A stretch of DNA of 64,000 nt from the NCBI GenBank assembly GCA_049840815.1, contig JASGJI010000010.1, positions 124,001 through 188,000 on the forward strand, written 5' to 3'. Shown here piece by piece: positions 24,175 through 33,504 of this stretch (position 1 is the stretch's first letter; every line of letters starts with the position of its first letter). The notes under the pieces were generated by a model, which searched no databases, had not been told where the DNA came from, and saw nothing but the letters and a program-made list of their open reading frames with translations. This DNA comes from JASGDN01 sp049840815. Lineage in GTDB: Bacteria; Chloroflexota; Chloroflexia; Thermomicrobiales; UBA6265. Both the position numbers and the translations under genes were made by a program.

Positions 24175-25749
24175 ATGACTTCCCGGGAACCCCACGTATC
24201 CGACCGCGTCATCGTTTTCGACACCACGCTTCGCGACGGCGAGCAGTCGCCGGGCGCGACGCTTACGGCTGACGAGAAGCTCGAGGTGGCCGATGCCCTT
24301 GTGGCGCTCAACGTGGATGTGATCGAGGCGGGATTCCCGGCGGCGTCTCCCGGTGACTTCGAGGCCGTGAAGGCGATCGCTGGCCGCGCGAAGGGCGTCA
24401 CCATCGCCGGGCTGGCGCGGGCAGTGCCGGGTGACATCGAGCGGGTCGCGCAGGCCGTGCGCGGGGCCGAGAGTCCGCGCATCCATACCTTCATCGCGAC
24501 CTCCGATATTCACCTGAAGCACAAGCTGCGGATGACCCGCGAGCAGGTGCTGGCGAAGGTCGATGAGAGCGTCCGCTACGCCAAGAGCTTCCTGAGCGAT
24601 GTCGAGTTCTCCTGCGAGGACGCGACGCGCTCCGATCCCGACTTCCTTGTGCAGGTCTTCCAGGTCGCCATCGCGGCGGGCGCGACCACCATCAATGTCC
24701 CGGACACGGTCGGGTACACGACACCGGGCGAGTACGTGAAGCTGATCTCCTACCTGCGCGAGCACGTGCAGGATATCGACAAGGCGATCATCTCCGTTCA
24801 CTGCCACGATGATCTCGGCATGGCGACGGCCAATACGTTGGCGGCGGTCGGGGCCGGGGCGCGGCAGGTGGAAGTGACCATCAATGGCCTCGGAGAGCGG
24901 GCCGGGAACACCGCGCTGGAGGAGGTCGTGATGGCCCTTCAGACACGCGGCGGCCAGTTCGGCAATGTCTCCACGCGGATCGAGACCCAGCGCCTGGTGC
25001 CGACGAGCCGCCTGGTCAGTTCGCTGACGGGGCTGGCGGTGCAGGCGAACAAGGCGATCGTGGGCGCGAATGCCTTCGCGCATGAGGCCGGCATCCACCA
25101 GGATGGCGTGCTGAAGGAGCGCTCGACCTACGAGATCATGGACCCGGCCGATGTGGGCTGGGAGGGCGCGAAGCTGGTGATCGGCAAGCATTCCGGTCGC
25201 GCGGGTTTCCGCAGCACCCTGGCCGAACTGGGCCTGAAGCTGGACGACGAGCAGGTCGAGGACGTCTACAAGCGCTTCCTGGAGCTGGCGGACCGCAAGA
25301 AGCACATCACGGGTGCCGATATCGCGGCACTGGTCGCCGACGAGGTGCAGGCCGAGGGCGTGCCGTTCCACCTTGCGCGCTGGAACGCGAGCCTTGGCAG
25401 CGGTGGCGACGCCACGGCAAGCGTCGTTATCGAGCGCGACGGCGTCGAGAACTCCGGCGACGGCTCCGGAAACGGTCCGGTGGATGCGCTGATGGGCGCC
25501 ATTGATGCCGCCGTTGGGATCGAGAACGAACTCGTCTACTTCAACATCGGTGCGGTCACGCCAGGTGAGGATGCGCAAGGCCAGGTTCATGTGCGCATCC
25601 GGGTCAATGGCGACCTGTTCAGCGGCCATGGATTAGCGACCGACATTGTCGAGGCGAGCGGACGGGCGTACCTCGCCGCGCTCAGCCAGGTGGTCGCAGC
25701 GAAGCCGGATACCGTTCTGATGGGGTCGTCGACCTCTCGCTGGAGCTAG
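24175..25749 (+). CDS. leuA: 2-isopropylmalate synthase
   Basis: 524 residues. Condenses acetyl-CoA with 2-ketoisovalerate, the committed step to leucine. HMGL-like barrel signature VFDTTLRDGEQSPGATLT at the N-terminus, metal ligands in ISVHCHDDLGMATANTLAAV, NGLGERAGNTALEEVVMAL, then GIHQDGVLKERSTYEIMDP, and a C-terminal allosteric leucine-binding domain (about 395-524). Start ATG at 24175 follows AAAGAAGAG. It sits in the ilv-leu cluster before a methyltransferase gene. Confidence 0.96.
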   Translation: MTSREPHVSDRVIVFDTTLRDGEQSPGATLTADEKLEVADALVALNVDVIEAGFPAASPGDFEAVKAIAGRAKGVTIAGLARAVPGDIERVAQAVRGAESPRIHTFIATSDIHLKHKLRMTREQVLAKVDESVRYAKSFLSDVEFSCEDATRSDPDFLVQVFQVAIAAGATTINVPDTVGYTTPGEYVKLISYLREHVQDIDKAIISVHCHDDLGMATANTLAAVGAGARQVEVTINGLGERAGNTALEEVVMALQTRGGQFGNVSTRIETQRLVPTSRLVSSLTGLAVQANKAIVGANAFAHEAGIHQDGVLKERSTYEIMDPADVGWEGAKLVIGKHSGRAGFRSTLAELGLKLDDEQVEDVYKRFLELADRKKHITGADIAALVADEVQAEGVPFHLARWNASLGSGGDATASVVIERDGVENSGDGSGNGPVDALMGAIDAAVGIENELVYFNIGAVTPGEDAQGQVHVRIRVNGDLFSGHGLATDIVEASGRAYLAALSQVVAAKPDTVLMGSSTSRWS

Positions 25750-25756
25750 GTTCATC

Positions 25757-26527
25757 ATGTCATCTCCGTCCAATGTCACTCCATTCCCCACCCCTGCGGT
25801 GAGCGAGGAGCAGCTGGAAGTCTGGAAACGGGAAAGCGTCGTCCGCAGCTTCAATCACGGTTCGCGACAGGCGATTCCCCTCGCGCCGCAGATGATCGAT
25901 GTCGTTCATCGTGTCATCGCCATCCACGACCTCACGGTGGAGCGTGTACTCGACCTCGGCGCGGGCGATGGCTTCGCGGCGGCGAGCGTGATGGAGCGCT
26001 ATCCGCTGAAGCATCTGGTGCTCGTCGATTTCTCGCAGCCGATGCTGGAGGAGGCGAAGGGTCATTTCAAGGACGCGCCATTCCCGGTCGAGTACGTGGA
26101 GGGTGACCTCCGTGATGACGCGTGGTGGCCGGGTGTCCAGCGCAGCGGGCCGTTCGACCTCGTGATCTCGCGGTTCGCGATCCATCACATCGCGGATGAG
26201 CTCAAGCAGAAGCTCTACGCGCAGGTCTTCCAGTTCTTGCGTCCGGGTGGCGTGTTCGTCAACATCGAGCATGTGAAGTCCGGCTCGGCCACCTTGCAGG
26301 AAGCGTTCGATCGCCTCATGATCGAGGGCATCGTGCGGCAGGGGGCGACGGAAGAGACGCGCGAGGAGATTGTGACCTCCTACAAGGCGCGGCAGGACAA
26401 GGATGTGAACATCCTGGCGCCGGTCGAGATGCAGCTGGAGTGGTTGCGGTCGGACGGGTTTGCCGATGTCGATTGTGTGTTCAAGCTCTTCGAGCTTTCC
26501 GTCTTGACCGGACGGCGACCGGAGTAG
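25757..26527 (+). CDS. Class I SAM-dependent methyltransferase
   Basis: 256 residues, beginning seven bases after leuA. Rossmann methyltransferase motifs: RVLDLGAGDGFAAASVMERY (motif I), HLVLVDFSQPMLEEAKGHF (motif II), FDLVISRFAIHHIADELK (motif IV) and FLRPGGVFVNIEHV (motif V). Such enzymes transfer a methyl group from SAM to small molecules, RNA or protein; the substrate cannot be told. Its place inside the leucine cluster may be only shared transcription. Confidence 0.85.
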   Translation: MSSPSNVTPFPTPAVSEEQLEVWKRESVVRSFNHGSRQAIPLAPQMIDVVHRVIAIHDLTVERVLDLGAGDGFAAASVMERYPLKHLVLVDFSQPMLEEAKGHFKDAPFPVEYVEGDLRDDAWWPGVQRSGPFDLVISRFAIHHIADELKQKLYAQVFQFLRPGGVFVNIEHVKSGSATLQEAFDRLMIEGIVRQGATEETREEIVTSYKARQDKDVNILAPVEMQLEWLRSDGFADVDCVFKLFELSVLTGRRPE

Positions 26528-26697
26528 CTCTGGATATACGGCATCGACAGGGATAGCCTCCATTGTTCAGGGCAGGAGTTTCACCATCTCTTCGCGCGAA
26601 GTGCGAAGGGATGGCCATCCCCACAGGCAATGGTGCTTCGGGCGGCGCATTGTACGTCGTCAATACTGGGCGTGTTTCGTTTCGTGGAGGCAGGACC

Positions 26698-28102
26698 GTG
26701 TCGCACCCGCAGACGTTGGCGGAGAAGGTTTGGAATCAGCACATCGTGCGTTCCGCCGCCGGTGAACCCGATCTGCTCTATATCGATCTGCACCTCGTGC
26801 ACGAGGTGACATCCCCGCAGGCGTTCGACGGTCTGCGACTGAACAACCGTGGCGTGCGGCGGACGGATCTTACCGTCGCCACCGCCGATCACAATGTGCC
26901 GACCATCGGGATCGGCCTGCCGATCGCCGACCCGATCTCGGCGACGCAGGTGCGCAAGCTCTCCGAGAACTGCGCCGAGTATGGCGTCCGCCTGCATCCG
27001 ATGGGCGATCCTGGCCAGGGCATCGTTCATGTCATCGGGCCGGAGATGGGCGTCACGCAGCCGGGAATGACGATCGTCTGCGGGGACAGCCACACGTCCA
27101 CGCATGGGGCGTTCGGGGCGCTGGCGTTCGGCATCGGCACGTCGGAGGTCGAGCATGTCCTCGCCACGCAGACGTTGCCGCAGAACCGCCCGAACACGAT
27201 GGCGATCACGGTCGATGGCACGCTCCAGCCGGGCGTGACCGCGAAGGACGTCATCCTCGCGATCATCGGGCGGATCGGCACCGGCGGCGGTGCGGGCAAC
27301 ATCGTCGAGTATCGCGGGCGAGGTGTTCCGCAATCTGTCGATGGAAGGCCGGATGACGGTCTGCAACATGTCCATCGAGGGTGGCGCGAAGGCCGGGATG
27401 ATCGCGCCGGACGACACGACCTTCGCTTACATCGAGGGTCGGCCATTCGCGCCGAAGGGCAAGCTCTGGGAGCAGGCGCTCGACTATTGGCGCTCGCTGC
27501 CGACCGACGGGGGGGCGGAGTTCGGGTCCGAGGTCATCATCGATGGCAACGCGATCCGGCCGCACGTCTCCTGGGGGACGAACCCGGGTCAGGTGACATC
27601 GATCGACTCGGTCGTGCCGGACCCGTCGCAGTTCCAGTCCCAGCTGGACCGCGATGCCGCCCATCGGGCGCTGAAGTACATGAACCTCGATCCGGGGACG
27701 CCGATGCGCGATATCCGGGTGGACACGGTCTTCATCGGATCCTGCACGAACAGCCGGATCGAGGATCTGCGTGAGGCTGCGAGCATCATCGAGGGGCGGC
27801 ACATCTCGTCGTCGGTGCGCGGGATGGTCGTGCCGGGATCGATGCGTGTGAAGGCGCAGGCCGAGCGCGAGGGGCTGGACCGGATCTTCGAGCAGGCCGG
27901 CTTCGAATGGCGGAGCGCGGGATGCTCGATGTGCCTTGGCATGAACCCGGATCAGCTGAAGCCGGGTGAGCGCTGCGCCTCGACCAGCAACCGCAACTTC
28001 GAGGGCCGGCAGGGCAAAGGTGGCCGCACGCATCTCGTTTCCCCGCAGATCGCGGCGGCGACGGCGATTGTGGGCCATTTCGCCACGCCGGGCGACCTGT
28101 AA
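26698..28102 (+). pseudogene. leuC: 3-isopropylmalate dehydratase large subunit, interrupted by a one-base frameshift
   Basis: LeuC isomerises 2- to 3-isopropylmalate using a [4Fe-4S] cluster. A GTG at 26698 with GGAGG eight bases upstream starts the gene (SHPQTLAEKVWNQHIV). Cys ligand and substrate motifs follow: VCGDSHTSTHGAFGALAFG, then, in the second frame, FIGSCTNSRIEDLREAA and AGCSMCLGMNPD. At 27310-27316 the first frame reads VEYRGRGVPQ, while the family sequence AGEVFRNLSMEGRMTVCNM continues in the next frame. Removing one base (T27312 or C27313) restores a 467-residue LeuC. leuD follows intact. This may be a sequencing error or a true inactivating mutation. Confidence 0.9.
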
Positions 28103-28124
28103 TCGGGTTGCAGGGGGGACGCAC

Positions 28125-28742
28125 ATGAAGCCAGTGAACAAGATCGAGGGCCGAATCGCGCCGCTCGATCGCAGTGATGTCGATACCGACCAGATCATTC
28201 CGGCGGTCTACCTGAAGCGGGTGGAGCGCACCGGGTTCGGCGAAGGGCTCTTCGCGGCGTGGCGTGAGTCGGAGCCGGGGTTCGTGCTGAACCGTCCGGA
28301 ATTCGAGGGCGCGCGTGTGCTGATCGCCGGTCCGAACTTCGGCACGGGGTCGTCGCGCGAGCACGCCGTGTGGGCGCTGATGGACTATGGCTTCGAGGCC
28401 GTGATCTCGCCGAAGTTCGGGGATATCTTCAAGAACAACGCGACCAAGGCGGGCCTGGTGCCGGTGCAGGTCGACCCCGAGTTCGGGGCGGAGCTGCTGG
28501 AAGCCGCGGCGGAACAGCCGTACCTCGAGGTTGTGGTGGACATTGCGAATCGGACGGTTTCCGCGCCGAGCCTCGGGATGGTCGCGAGCTTCCCGCTGGA
28601 CGACTTCACCCAGCATCGGCTCCTGAACGGGCTGGACGACATTGGCCTGACGCTCCAGCACACCGACGCGATCGCCGAGTACGAGGCGAAGCGGCAGCCG
28701 TGGCTGCCGAAGATCGTGCCGATCGGGGCGGAAGCGGAGTGA
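28125..28742 (+). CDS. leuD: 3-isopropylmalate dehydratase small subunit
   Basis: 205 residues. It pairs with LeuC and forms the swivelling domain that closes the active site. Motifs: LDRSDVDTDQIIPAVYLKRV, GPNFGTGSSREHAVWAL, and SPKFGDIFKNNATKAGLVPV. Start ATG at 28125 follows a run of G (CAGGGGGG). It lies 22 bases after leuC. A terminator-like hairpin (28779-28819) separates it from leuB. Confidence 0.97.
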   Translation: MKPVNKIEGRIAPLDRSDVDTDQIIPAVYLKRVERTGFGEGLFAAWRESEPGFVLNRPEFEGARVLIAGPNFGTGSSREHAVWALMDYGFEAVISPKFGDIFKNNATKAGLVPVQVDPEFGAELLEAAAEQPYLEVVVDIANRTVSAPSLGMVASFPLDDFTQHRLLNGLDDIGLTLQHTDAIAEYEAKRQPWLPKIVPIGAEAE

Positions 28743-28778
28743 TCCGCATTCGTCGCGCTGCATTGACGTAACGAATCG

Positions 28779-28819
28779 AGGCTCGCGCCGGGATGATGGC
28801 ATCCCGGTTCGGGCCTTTT
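28779..28819 (+). terminator. Hairpin terminator between leuD and leuB
   Basis: CCGGGATG (28788-28795) pairs with CATCCCGG (28800-28807), extended by imperfect outer pairing (AGGC-CG with CG-GCCT), and is followed by TTTT at 28816-28819. It would reduce read-through into leuB. Confidence 0.6.
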
Positions 28820-28837
28820 CCATGGAGGATTGCACGG

Positions 28838-29920
28838 ATGAGCAAGGCGTATCGGATTGCGGTGTTCGGGGGCGACGGTGTTGGGCCGGAAGTGATGGCC
28901 GAGGCGAAGCGGGCGATGGAGGCGGTCGCCCCTTGGAGCGGCGCGACGTTCGAGTTCGTCGATCTGCTCATCGGAGGCATCGCGATCGATACCTACGGGA
29001 CCGCGTTGCGCGATGAGGATGTCGAGGTCGCGCGTGGGTGCGACGCGATCCTCCTTGGCGCGGTCGGTGGGCCGAAGTGGGACGATCCGACGGCGGCGGT
29101 GCGACCGGAGCAAGGGTTGCTGAAGGTCCGGAAGTCGCTCGGGCTCTACGCGAACCTCCGCCCGGTGACGGTCCACGCCTCGTTGGCCGATGCGTCGCCG
29201 ATCAAGGCCGATCGCCTGTTGGGTACCGACCTGATCGTGGTGCGCGAGCTGACTGGCGGCCTCTACTTCGGGGAGCCCTCGAAGCAGTGGGAGGAAAACG
29301 GCGAGCGCGTGGCCGTTGATACCCTGATATACCGTGAACACGAGATCGCACGGGTCGTGCGGCTGGCGTTCGAGCTGGCGAAGGATCGCAAGCAGAAGGT
29401 GACGAGTGTCGACAAGGCGAACGTCCTTTCCTCGTCGCGGTTGTGGCGGGCGATCGTGACTGAGATCGCGCTGGAGTATCCGGAGATCGCCATCGAGCAT
29501 GTGCTGGTCGATGCGATGACGATGAAGCTGATCCAGTCGCCATCGGCGTACGATGTGATCGTGACGGAGAACATGTTTGGCGACATCCTCACCGATGAGG
29601 CGTCGGTGCTGGGCGGTTCGCTCGGCATGCTGCCCTCCGCCAGCGTCGGATCGCCGGATGCGGACGGCAAGGTGCTGGCGCTCTACGAGCCGATCCACGG
29701 GAGCGCTCCGGACATTGCCGGCCAGCACAAGGCGAATCCGGCCGGAATGATCTTGTCGGCGGCGATGCTGCTGCGAACCTCGCTCGGCCTCGTGGAGGAG
29801 GCGAGCGCGATCGAGAGCGCGGTCGGGAAGGCGATCGACGAGGGCGTGCGGACCGGCGACCTCGGCGGCTCGTCCACGACGACTGCGTTCGGCGATGCGG
29901 TGGTGGCGCGTCTCGCCTGA
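28838..29920 (+). CDS. leuB: 3-isopropylmalate dehydrogenase
   Basis: 360 residues. Oxidatively decarboxylates 3-isopropylmalate with NAD, the last-but-one step of leucine synthesis. Signatures: IAVFGGDGVGPEVMAEA, GAVGGPKWDD, the Arg-rich substrate site LRPVTVHASL, VRELTGGLYFGEP, DKANVLSSSRLWR, the Mg site VTENMFGDILTDEAS, and EPIHGSAPDIAGQHKANP. ATG at 28838 is preceded by GGAGG. A very long perfect hairpin ends the cluster. Confidence 0.97.
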   Translation: MSKAYRIAVFGGDGVGPEVMAEAKRAMEAVAPWSGATFEFVDLLIGGIAIDTYGTALRDEDVEVARGCDAILLGAVGGPKWDDPTAAVRPEQGLLKVRKSLGLYANLRPVTVHASLADASPIKADRLLGTDLIVVRELTGGLYFGEPSKQWEENGERVAVDTLIYREHEIARVVRLAFELAKDRKQKVTSVDKANVLSSSRLWRAIVTEIALEYPEIAIEHVLVDAMTMKLIQSPSAYDVIVTENMFGDILTDEASVLGGSLGMLPSASVGSPDADGKVLALYEPIHGSAPDIAGQHKANPAGMILSAAMLLRTSLGLVEEASAIESAVGKAIDEGVRTGDLGGSSTTTAFGDAVVARLA

Positions 29921-29933
29921 TCCGGACCTGTTC

Positions 29934-29987
29934 GGAACGTGAAGACGGCGCGAAGGCAGGGATGCCTTCGCGCCGTCTTCACGTTCC
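29934..29987. terminator. 25-bp perfect hairpin ending the leu cluster
   Basis: A perfect 25-bp inverted repeat (29934-29958 with 29963-29987) closed by the tetraloop GGGA, 13 bases after leuB and facing the convergent 2H phosphoesterase gene. No U-tract on either side. Confidence 0.75.
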
Positions 29988-30060
29988 GGGCGTTTACTGG
30001 ATTCCGGGACTTGGGGTCAGCGCGGCGTAGGGGCTGCGGTGGGGACGACCGGCGCCATTG

Positions 30061-30954
30061 CTACGGCGTTGGATTGTCGAGACGTTCGGGGAGGGCTTCC
30101 GGTTCGGGTGCATCCAGTGGGGCGATGACGTCCGGGAGTTCCGGCAGCTTGGCGTTCGGCGCGCTGGTGAACGGCGTCGTGGTGGAAGCGGTCGCGAGCG
30201 GGAGGCGGGCGATCAGCGTCGGTTCCGGGTAGGCTTCGTCCGTGGAAAGGGTGATGATATCCAGTTCCGTCACCGTGAAGGAGCCGAACGTCGTTTCCCG
30301 GAAGGGCAGGAGCCGCTCGTGCAGGTCGCCGATCGGAGCTTCGCGCGTGTAGTGGCCGATGGTGACGTGCGGCAGGTAGGCGTAGCGCGTGCTCGGCGGC
30401 ACCACCGCAACATCCAGCAGGCGGCGGTGCAGGCGCGCGAGGAAGGCGTTGTCGCGCACATCGAGGAACGGCGCGTCGCGGAACGAGTTGATGGGGCCGA
30501 GCGTGACCTCGAACGGGGTGTATTCGCCAACGGGGATGCGGGCGACGCTGGCGAACTCCTCAAGCCTGGAGTCGTTGATCTCGTCGCGTTGCTTCGGGAA
30601 TCGCTTCAGGAAGCCAAGTTCCTGGATGGGGATATGCAGGAAGCTGTCCGGGTGAAGGCGCAGAAACGGGACATCCTCGAGCGCCGCCCGTAGCTCATCG
30701 AGCGCGGGTTGAAGCGTCTCGGCGGGCACCCGGACGCAGCATAGCGCGAATGCCGAATGGCGCTGCTGCCAGCGATCGCTATCGTGGCGGCCATCGACCA
30801 CCGTCGTGTCGCGCAGGAATGCCTCCCACGTCTGCTCCAGCGCCCGGGATTGCTCCACCGGGACATCGGGCATCCACGACAGCGGATGGCGCACACGCCG
30901 TCGCCAAACCCCAGGATCGAGGAAGGGACGGACGCGTGCGCTGAAGGCGGACAT
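30061..30954 (-). CDS. 2H phosphoesterase / 2'-5' RNA ligase-like protein
   Basis: 297 residues. The central part has the two-motif layout of 2H phosphoesterases: SFLHIPIQELGFL (HxP where HxS/T is usual) and YLPHVTIGHYT (HxT). The C-terminal 40 residues are Pro/Ala/Thr-rich and probably disordered. Family members act on 2'-5' or cyclic phosphate bonds in RNA or nucleotides; with Pro in the first motif, activity here is uncertain. The start ATG at 30954 lies one base after the greA stop, so the two form an operon. Confidence 0.72.
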   Translation of the reverse strand: MSAFSARVRPFLDPGVWRRRVRHPLSWMPDVPVEQSRALEQTWEAFLRDTTVVDGRHDSDRWQQRHSAFALCCVRVPAETLQPALDELRAALEDVPFLRLHPDSFLHIPIQELGFLKRFPKQRDEINDSRLEEFASVARIPVGEYTPFEVTLGPINSFRDAPFLDVRDNAFLARLHRRLLDVAVVPPSTRYAYLPHVTIGHYTREAPIGDLHERLLPFRETTFGSFTVTELDIITLSTDEAYPEPTLIARLPLATASTTTPFTSAPNAKLPELPDVIAPLDAPEPEALPERLDNPTP

Positions 30955-30955
30955 C

Positions 30956-31426
30956 CTAGCGGACAGCCTTGATGACGAGCGAGGTCTGACCGCCCGGCGT
31001 CTGGACGGTGGCCTTGTCGCCGGCCTTCTTGCTGATGAGGGCGCGGCCGATGGGCGATTCGTTCGAGATCATGCCCTGGCTGGGCTTGGCCTCGATGGCG
31101 CCAACAATGGTGTACTCCTCGTCCTCGCCATCGAAATCGACGACCACGACGCTGCCGACCTTGATGATGCCATTGGACACGCTGTCCGACGCCTCGAGGA
31201 TCTTGACGTTGCGCAGCATGCTTTCCAGCTCGCCAATGCGCTTCTCGATCATCGCCTGATCCTGGCGAGCGGCATCGTAGGCGGCGTTCTCGCGAAGGTC
31301 GCCATGGGAGCGGGCTTCGGCGACGGCGGCAATGATGTCGGGGCGCTTGACCTTGATCAGATCGTCGAGCTCGGCCGAGAGACGATCGTAGCCCTCGCGG
31401 GTGACTTCGACTTTCCGGGTTTCCAT
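30956..31426 (-). CDS. greA: Transcription elongation factor GreA
   Basis: 156 residues. GreA enters the secondary channel of RNA polymerase and stimulates cleavage of backtracked transcripts. Seen: the N-terminal coiled coil (VTREGYDRLSAELDDLIKVK), the tip acidic pair in SHGDLRENAAYDAARQDQA, and a C-terminal FKBP-like domain (VGSVVVVDFDGEDEEYTIVG, SNESPIGRALISKKAGD). ATG at 31426 is chosen over one seven codons upstream because GGAGAG sits six bases away. Confidence 0.96.
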   Translation of the reverse strand: METRKVEVTREGYDRLSAELDDLIKVKRPDIIAAVAEARSHGDLRENAAYDAARQDQAMIEKRIGELESMLRNVKILEASDSVSNGIIKVGSVVVVDFDGEDEEYTIVGAIEAKPSQGMISNESPIGRALISKKAGDKATVQTPGGQTSLVIKAVR

Positions 31427-31526
31427 ATCACTCTCCAAGGCTGCCATGTAGCAAACGCACGCGCCTCTGTGAGGAGACGCGTGCGCTATCGCCGTGATTC
31501 AGGATACGACGATGAATGTGTAGACC

Positions 31527-31982
31527 TTACCCCACTTCGAACGTTGCTTCAATCTCGACCGCGATGCGATTGGGCAGCGATCCGAAGCCAACGGCCGATC
31601 GGGTGTGGCGTCCGGCCTCGCCCAACACCTCCACCAGCACATCCGAGCAACCATTGATGACCTGCGGATGCTGCTCGAAATCGGGGTCGGCATTGACCAT
31701 GCCGAGCACCTTCACCGTATTGGTGATGCGGTCGAGCGAGCCGAGTGCAGCCTGCGCCGTGGCGAGGATCTGGAGGCCGACGCTGCGGGCGGCCTGGTAG
31801 GCCTCCTCGACGCTGACCTCGCTATCGACCTTGCCCTTCTTGATGTCGTTGGCGGGGCCGGTGCCGGCGATGAAGAGGAGATTGCCGGTGATCTGCCAGC
31901 GCACGTAGTTCGCTGCCGGACTCACGGGCGTAGGGAGCTCGATGCCGAGGTCGATGAGTCGCTGTTCGATGGTGCCTGCCAT
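31527..31982 (-). CDS. RidA family protein (YjgF/YER057c/UK114)
   Basis: 151 residues. RidA-type enzymes hydrolyse reactive enamine/imine intermediates released by PLP enzymes; other members have related deaminase roles. Characteristic: NLLFIAGTGPAND, the helix VGLQILATAQAALGSLDRIT, and the substrate-site region HTRSAVGFGSLPNRIAVEIE with the conserved Arg and Glu. It is the longer subtype of about 150 residues. It lies between an aminotransferase (PLP enzyme, upstream on the same strand) and greA. Confidence 0.92.
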   Translation of the reverse strand: MAGTIEQRLIDLGIELPTPVSPAANYVRWQITGNLLFIAGTGPANDIKKGKVDSEVSVEEAYQAARSVGLQILATAQAALGSLDRITNTVKVLGMVNADPDFEQHPQVINGCSDVLVEVLGEAGRHTRSAVGFGSLPNRIAVEIEATFEVG

Positions 31983-32069
31983 GGTGAAATGGTCCTTTCG
32001 TGACTGGTTGGAACTCAGGGGTCGATTGTGCCGAGCTTGTTGGGTGCCGCGTGGAGCGAGGTGGCCCAG

Positions 32070-33263
32070 TCAGGGCCGGGAGCCGAGCAGGGACGTGATG
32101 CGATCGATCGCGGTGGACAGCGCCTCGTCGCTGGTGGCGAACGAGATGCGGATGTGCCCCGCGCCTGCCGCCCCGAACGCCGAGCCGGGTACGACCGCGA
32201 CGTGCGCTTCATCGAGAAGCCGGGCAGCGAGGGTGACGTCGTCCAGGCCGGTCTCCCGCCCATCGACGAAGGCGTAGAACGCGCCTTCGATCGGCGGCAC
32301 GCGAAGGCCGTTCACGGCGTTCAGGCCATCCGTCACCAGCCGGCGGCGGCGATCCCAGGCCGCGACCATCTCGCCCACGGCCGCCTGATCTCCCTCCAGC
32401 GCCGCGACGCCACCTGCCTGCACGAACGACGTGGCGCAGGTGATGGAATGACTCTGGACCTTCGCGATCTGGTTGATGAGCGGAACGGGACCTGCCACGT
32501 ATCCGAGTCGCCAGCCGGTCATCGCATAGGCCTTCGAGAACCCGTTGAAGGTCAGCGTGCGTTCCGCCATGCCGGGCAGGGATGCGATGCTGATGTGTCT
32601 GGCGTCTCCGTACAGGATCTTCTCGTAGATCTCGTCCGACCAGACGAGGAGGTCGTGCTCGATGGCGAGGCTGCGGATGGCCTCCAGCTCCTCCGCGCGC
32701 AAGACGCGCCCGGTCGGGTTGTTCGGGGAGTTGACGAGGATGACGCGCGTTGCTGGCGTAATCGCGGCCTCCAGGGTCTCCTTGCGCACCGTGAAGCCGT
32801 CGTCCGGATCGAGTTCGACGCGCACGGCGCGACCACCCGCCAGTTCGATCTGGGGGACGTAGGAGACCCACGACGAATCGAGCACGAGGACATCGACACC
32901 GGGCTGGACGAATGCCATCGCGGCCGCGAAAAGCGCGAGTTTGCCGCTGGGCGTGACAAGGACGTTGTTCGGTTCGGTCGGGATGCCGTTCTCCGCGACC
33001 AGCTTGCGGGCGATGGCGTTCCTCAGTGCCGGAATGCCGTTGCTCGCGACGTAATGTGTGTCGCCCGCGTTCATGGCGTCGATCGCCGCCTGGCGGATGT
33101 GCGCCGGGGTGATGAAGTCGGGATCGCCGCCACCGAGGTCGATCACATCGATCCCCTCGGCGCGGAGCTTCCGCGCGCGATCAGAGACGGCGACGGTGGG
33201 GGAGGGGCTGGCGTTGCGTACGCGGTCGGCGGCGAACCGCGCGAAGTCGTCTTGGGTGGGCAT
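32070..33263 (-). CDS. Pyridoxal-phosphate-dependent aminotransferase, class I/II (aspartate aminotransferase-like)
   Basis: 397 residues. Fold-type I aminotransferase: VIDLGGGDPDFITPAHI at the N-terminus, NVLVTPSGKLALF, the PLP-contacting NSPNNPTGRVLRAEEL and WSDEIYEKILY, the Schiff-base Lys in TFNGFSKAYAMTGWRLGY, and the substrate Arg in HIRISFAT. The precise amino donor is not resolvable; aspartate or aromatic/branched donors are possible. The frame is open upstream to 33686, but ATG at 33263 gives the normal start. The RidA-family gene downstream would remove its reactive by-products. Confidence 0.92.
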   Translation of the reverse strand: MPTQDDFARFAADRVRNASPSPTVAVSDRARKLRAEGIDVIDLGGGDPDFITPAHIRQAAIDAMNAGDTHYVASNGIPALRNAIARKLVAENGIPTEPNNVLVTPSGKLALFAAAMAFVQPGVDVLVLDSSWVSYVPQIELAGGRAVRVELDPDDGFTVRKETLEAAITPATRVILVNSPNNPTGRVLRAEELEAIRSLAIEHDLLVWSDEIYEKILYGDARHISIASLPGMAERTLTFNGFSKAYAMTGWRLGYVAGPVPLINQIAKVQSHSITCATSFVQAGGVAALEGDQAAVGEMVAAWDRRRRLVTDGLNAVNGLRVPPIEGAFYAFVDGRETGLDDVTLAARLLDEAHVAVVPGSAFGAAGAGHIRISFATSDEALSTAIDRITSLLGSRP

Positions 33264-33504
33264 GTGGTGCAGAGCCTTTCTCGGTTGGCGAGCGACGGGC
33301 GGGCCGGAATCGGCCGCGGCGTCGGTCCGGGACGTGCGTAGCGTACCGAATGACTGCCCTGTGCGGAAGGGGACCGGTGGGAACCCTATGGGGCTGAGGG
33401 GCGTTGTGATGGAGACGGTACAATCGGCGTGCAGGTCGATTGCAACGCGCGGATTCGGGCGACGGACGGCGATGGCATCCGTCGTATAGCTGGAGGAACC
33501 CACG

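Noticed and set aside
23974..25629. 551-codon minus-strand frame opposite ilvC/leuA
   Set aside because: Antisense shadow of conserved enzymes with no protein-like motif.
27301..27330. Programmed +1 frameshifting in leuC
   Set aside because: There is no stop codon at the shift, no known slippery sequence and no precedent in LeuC. A sequencing error or mutation is simpler.
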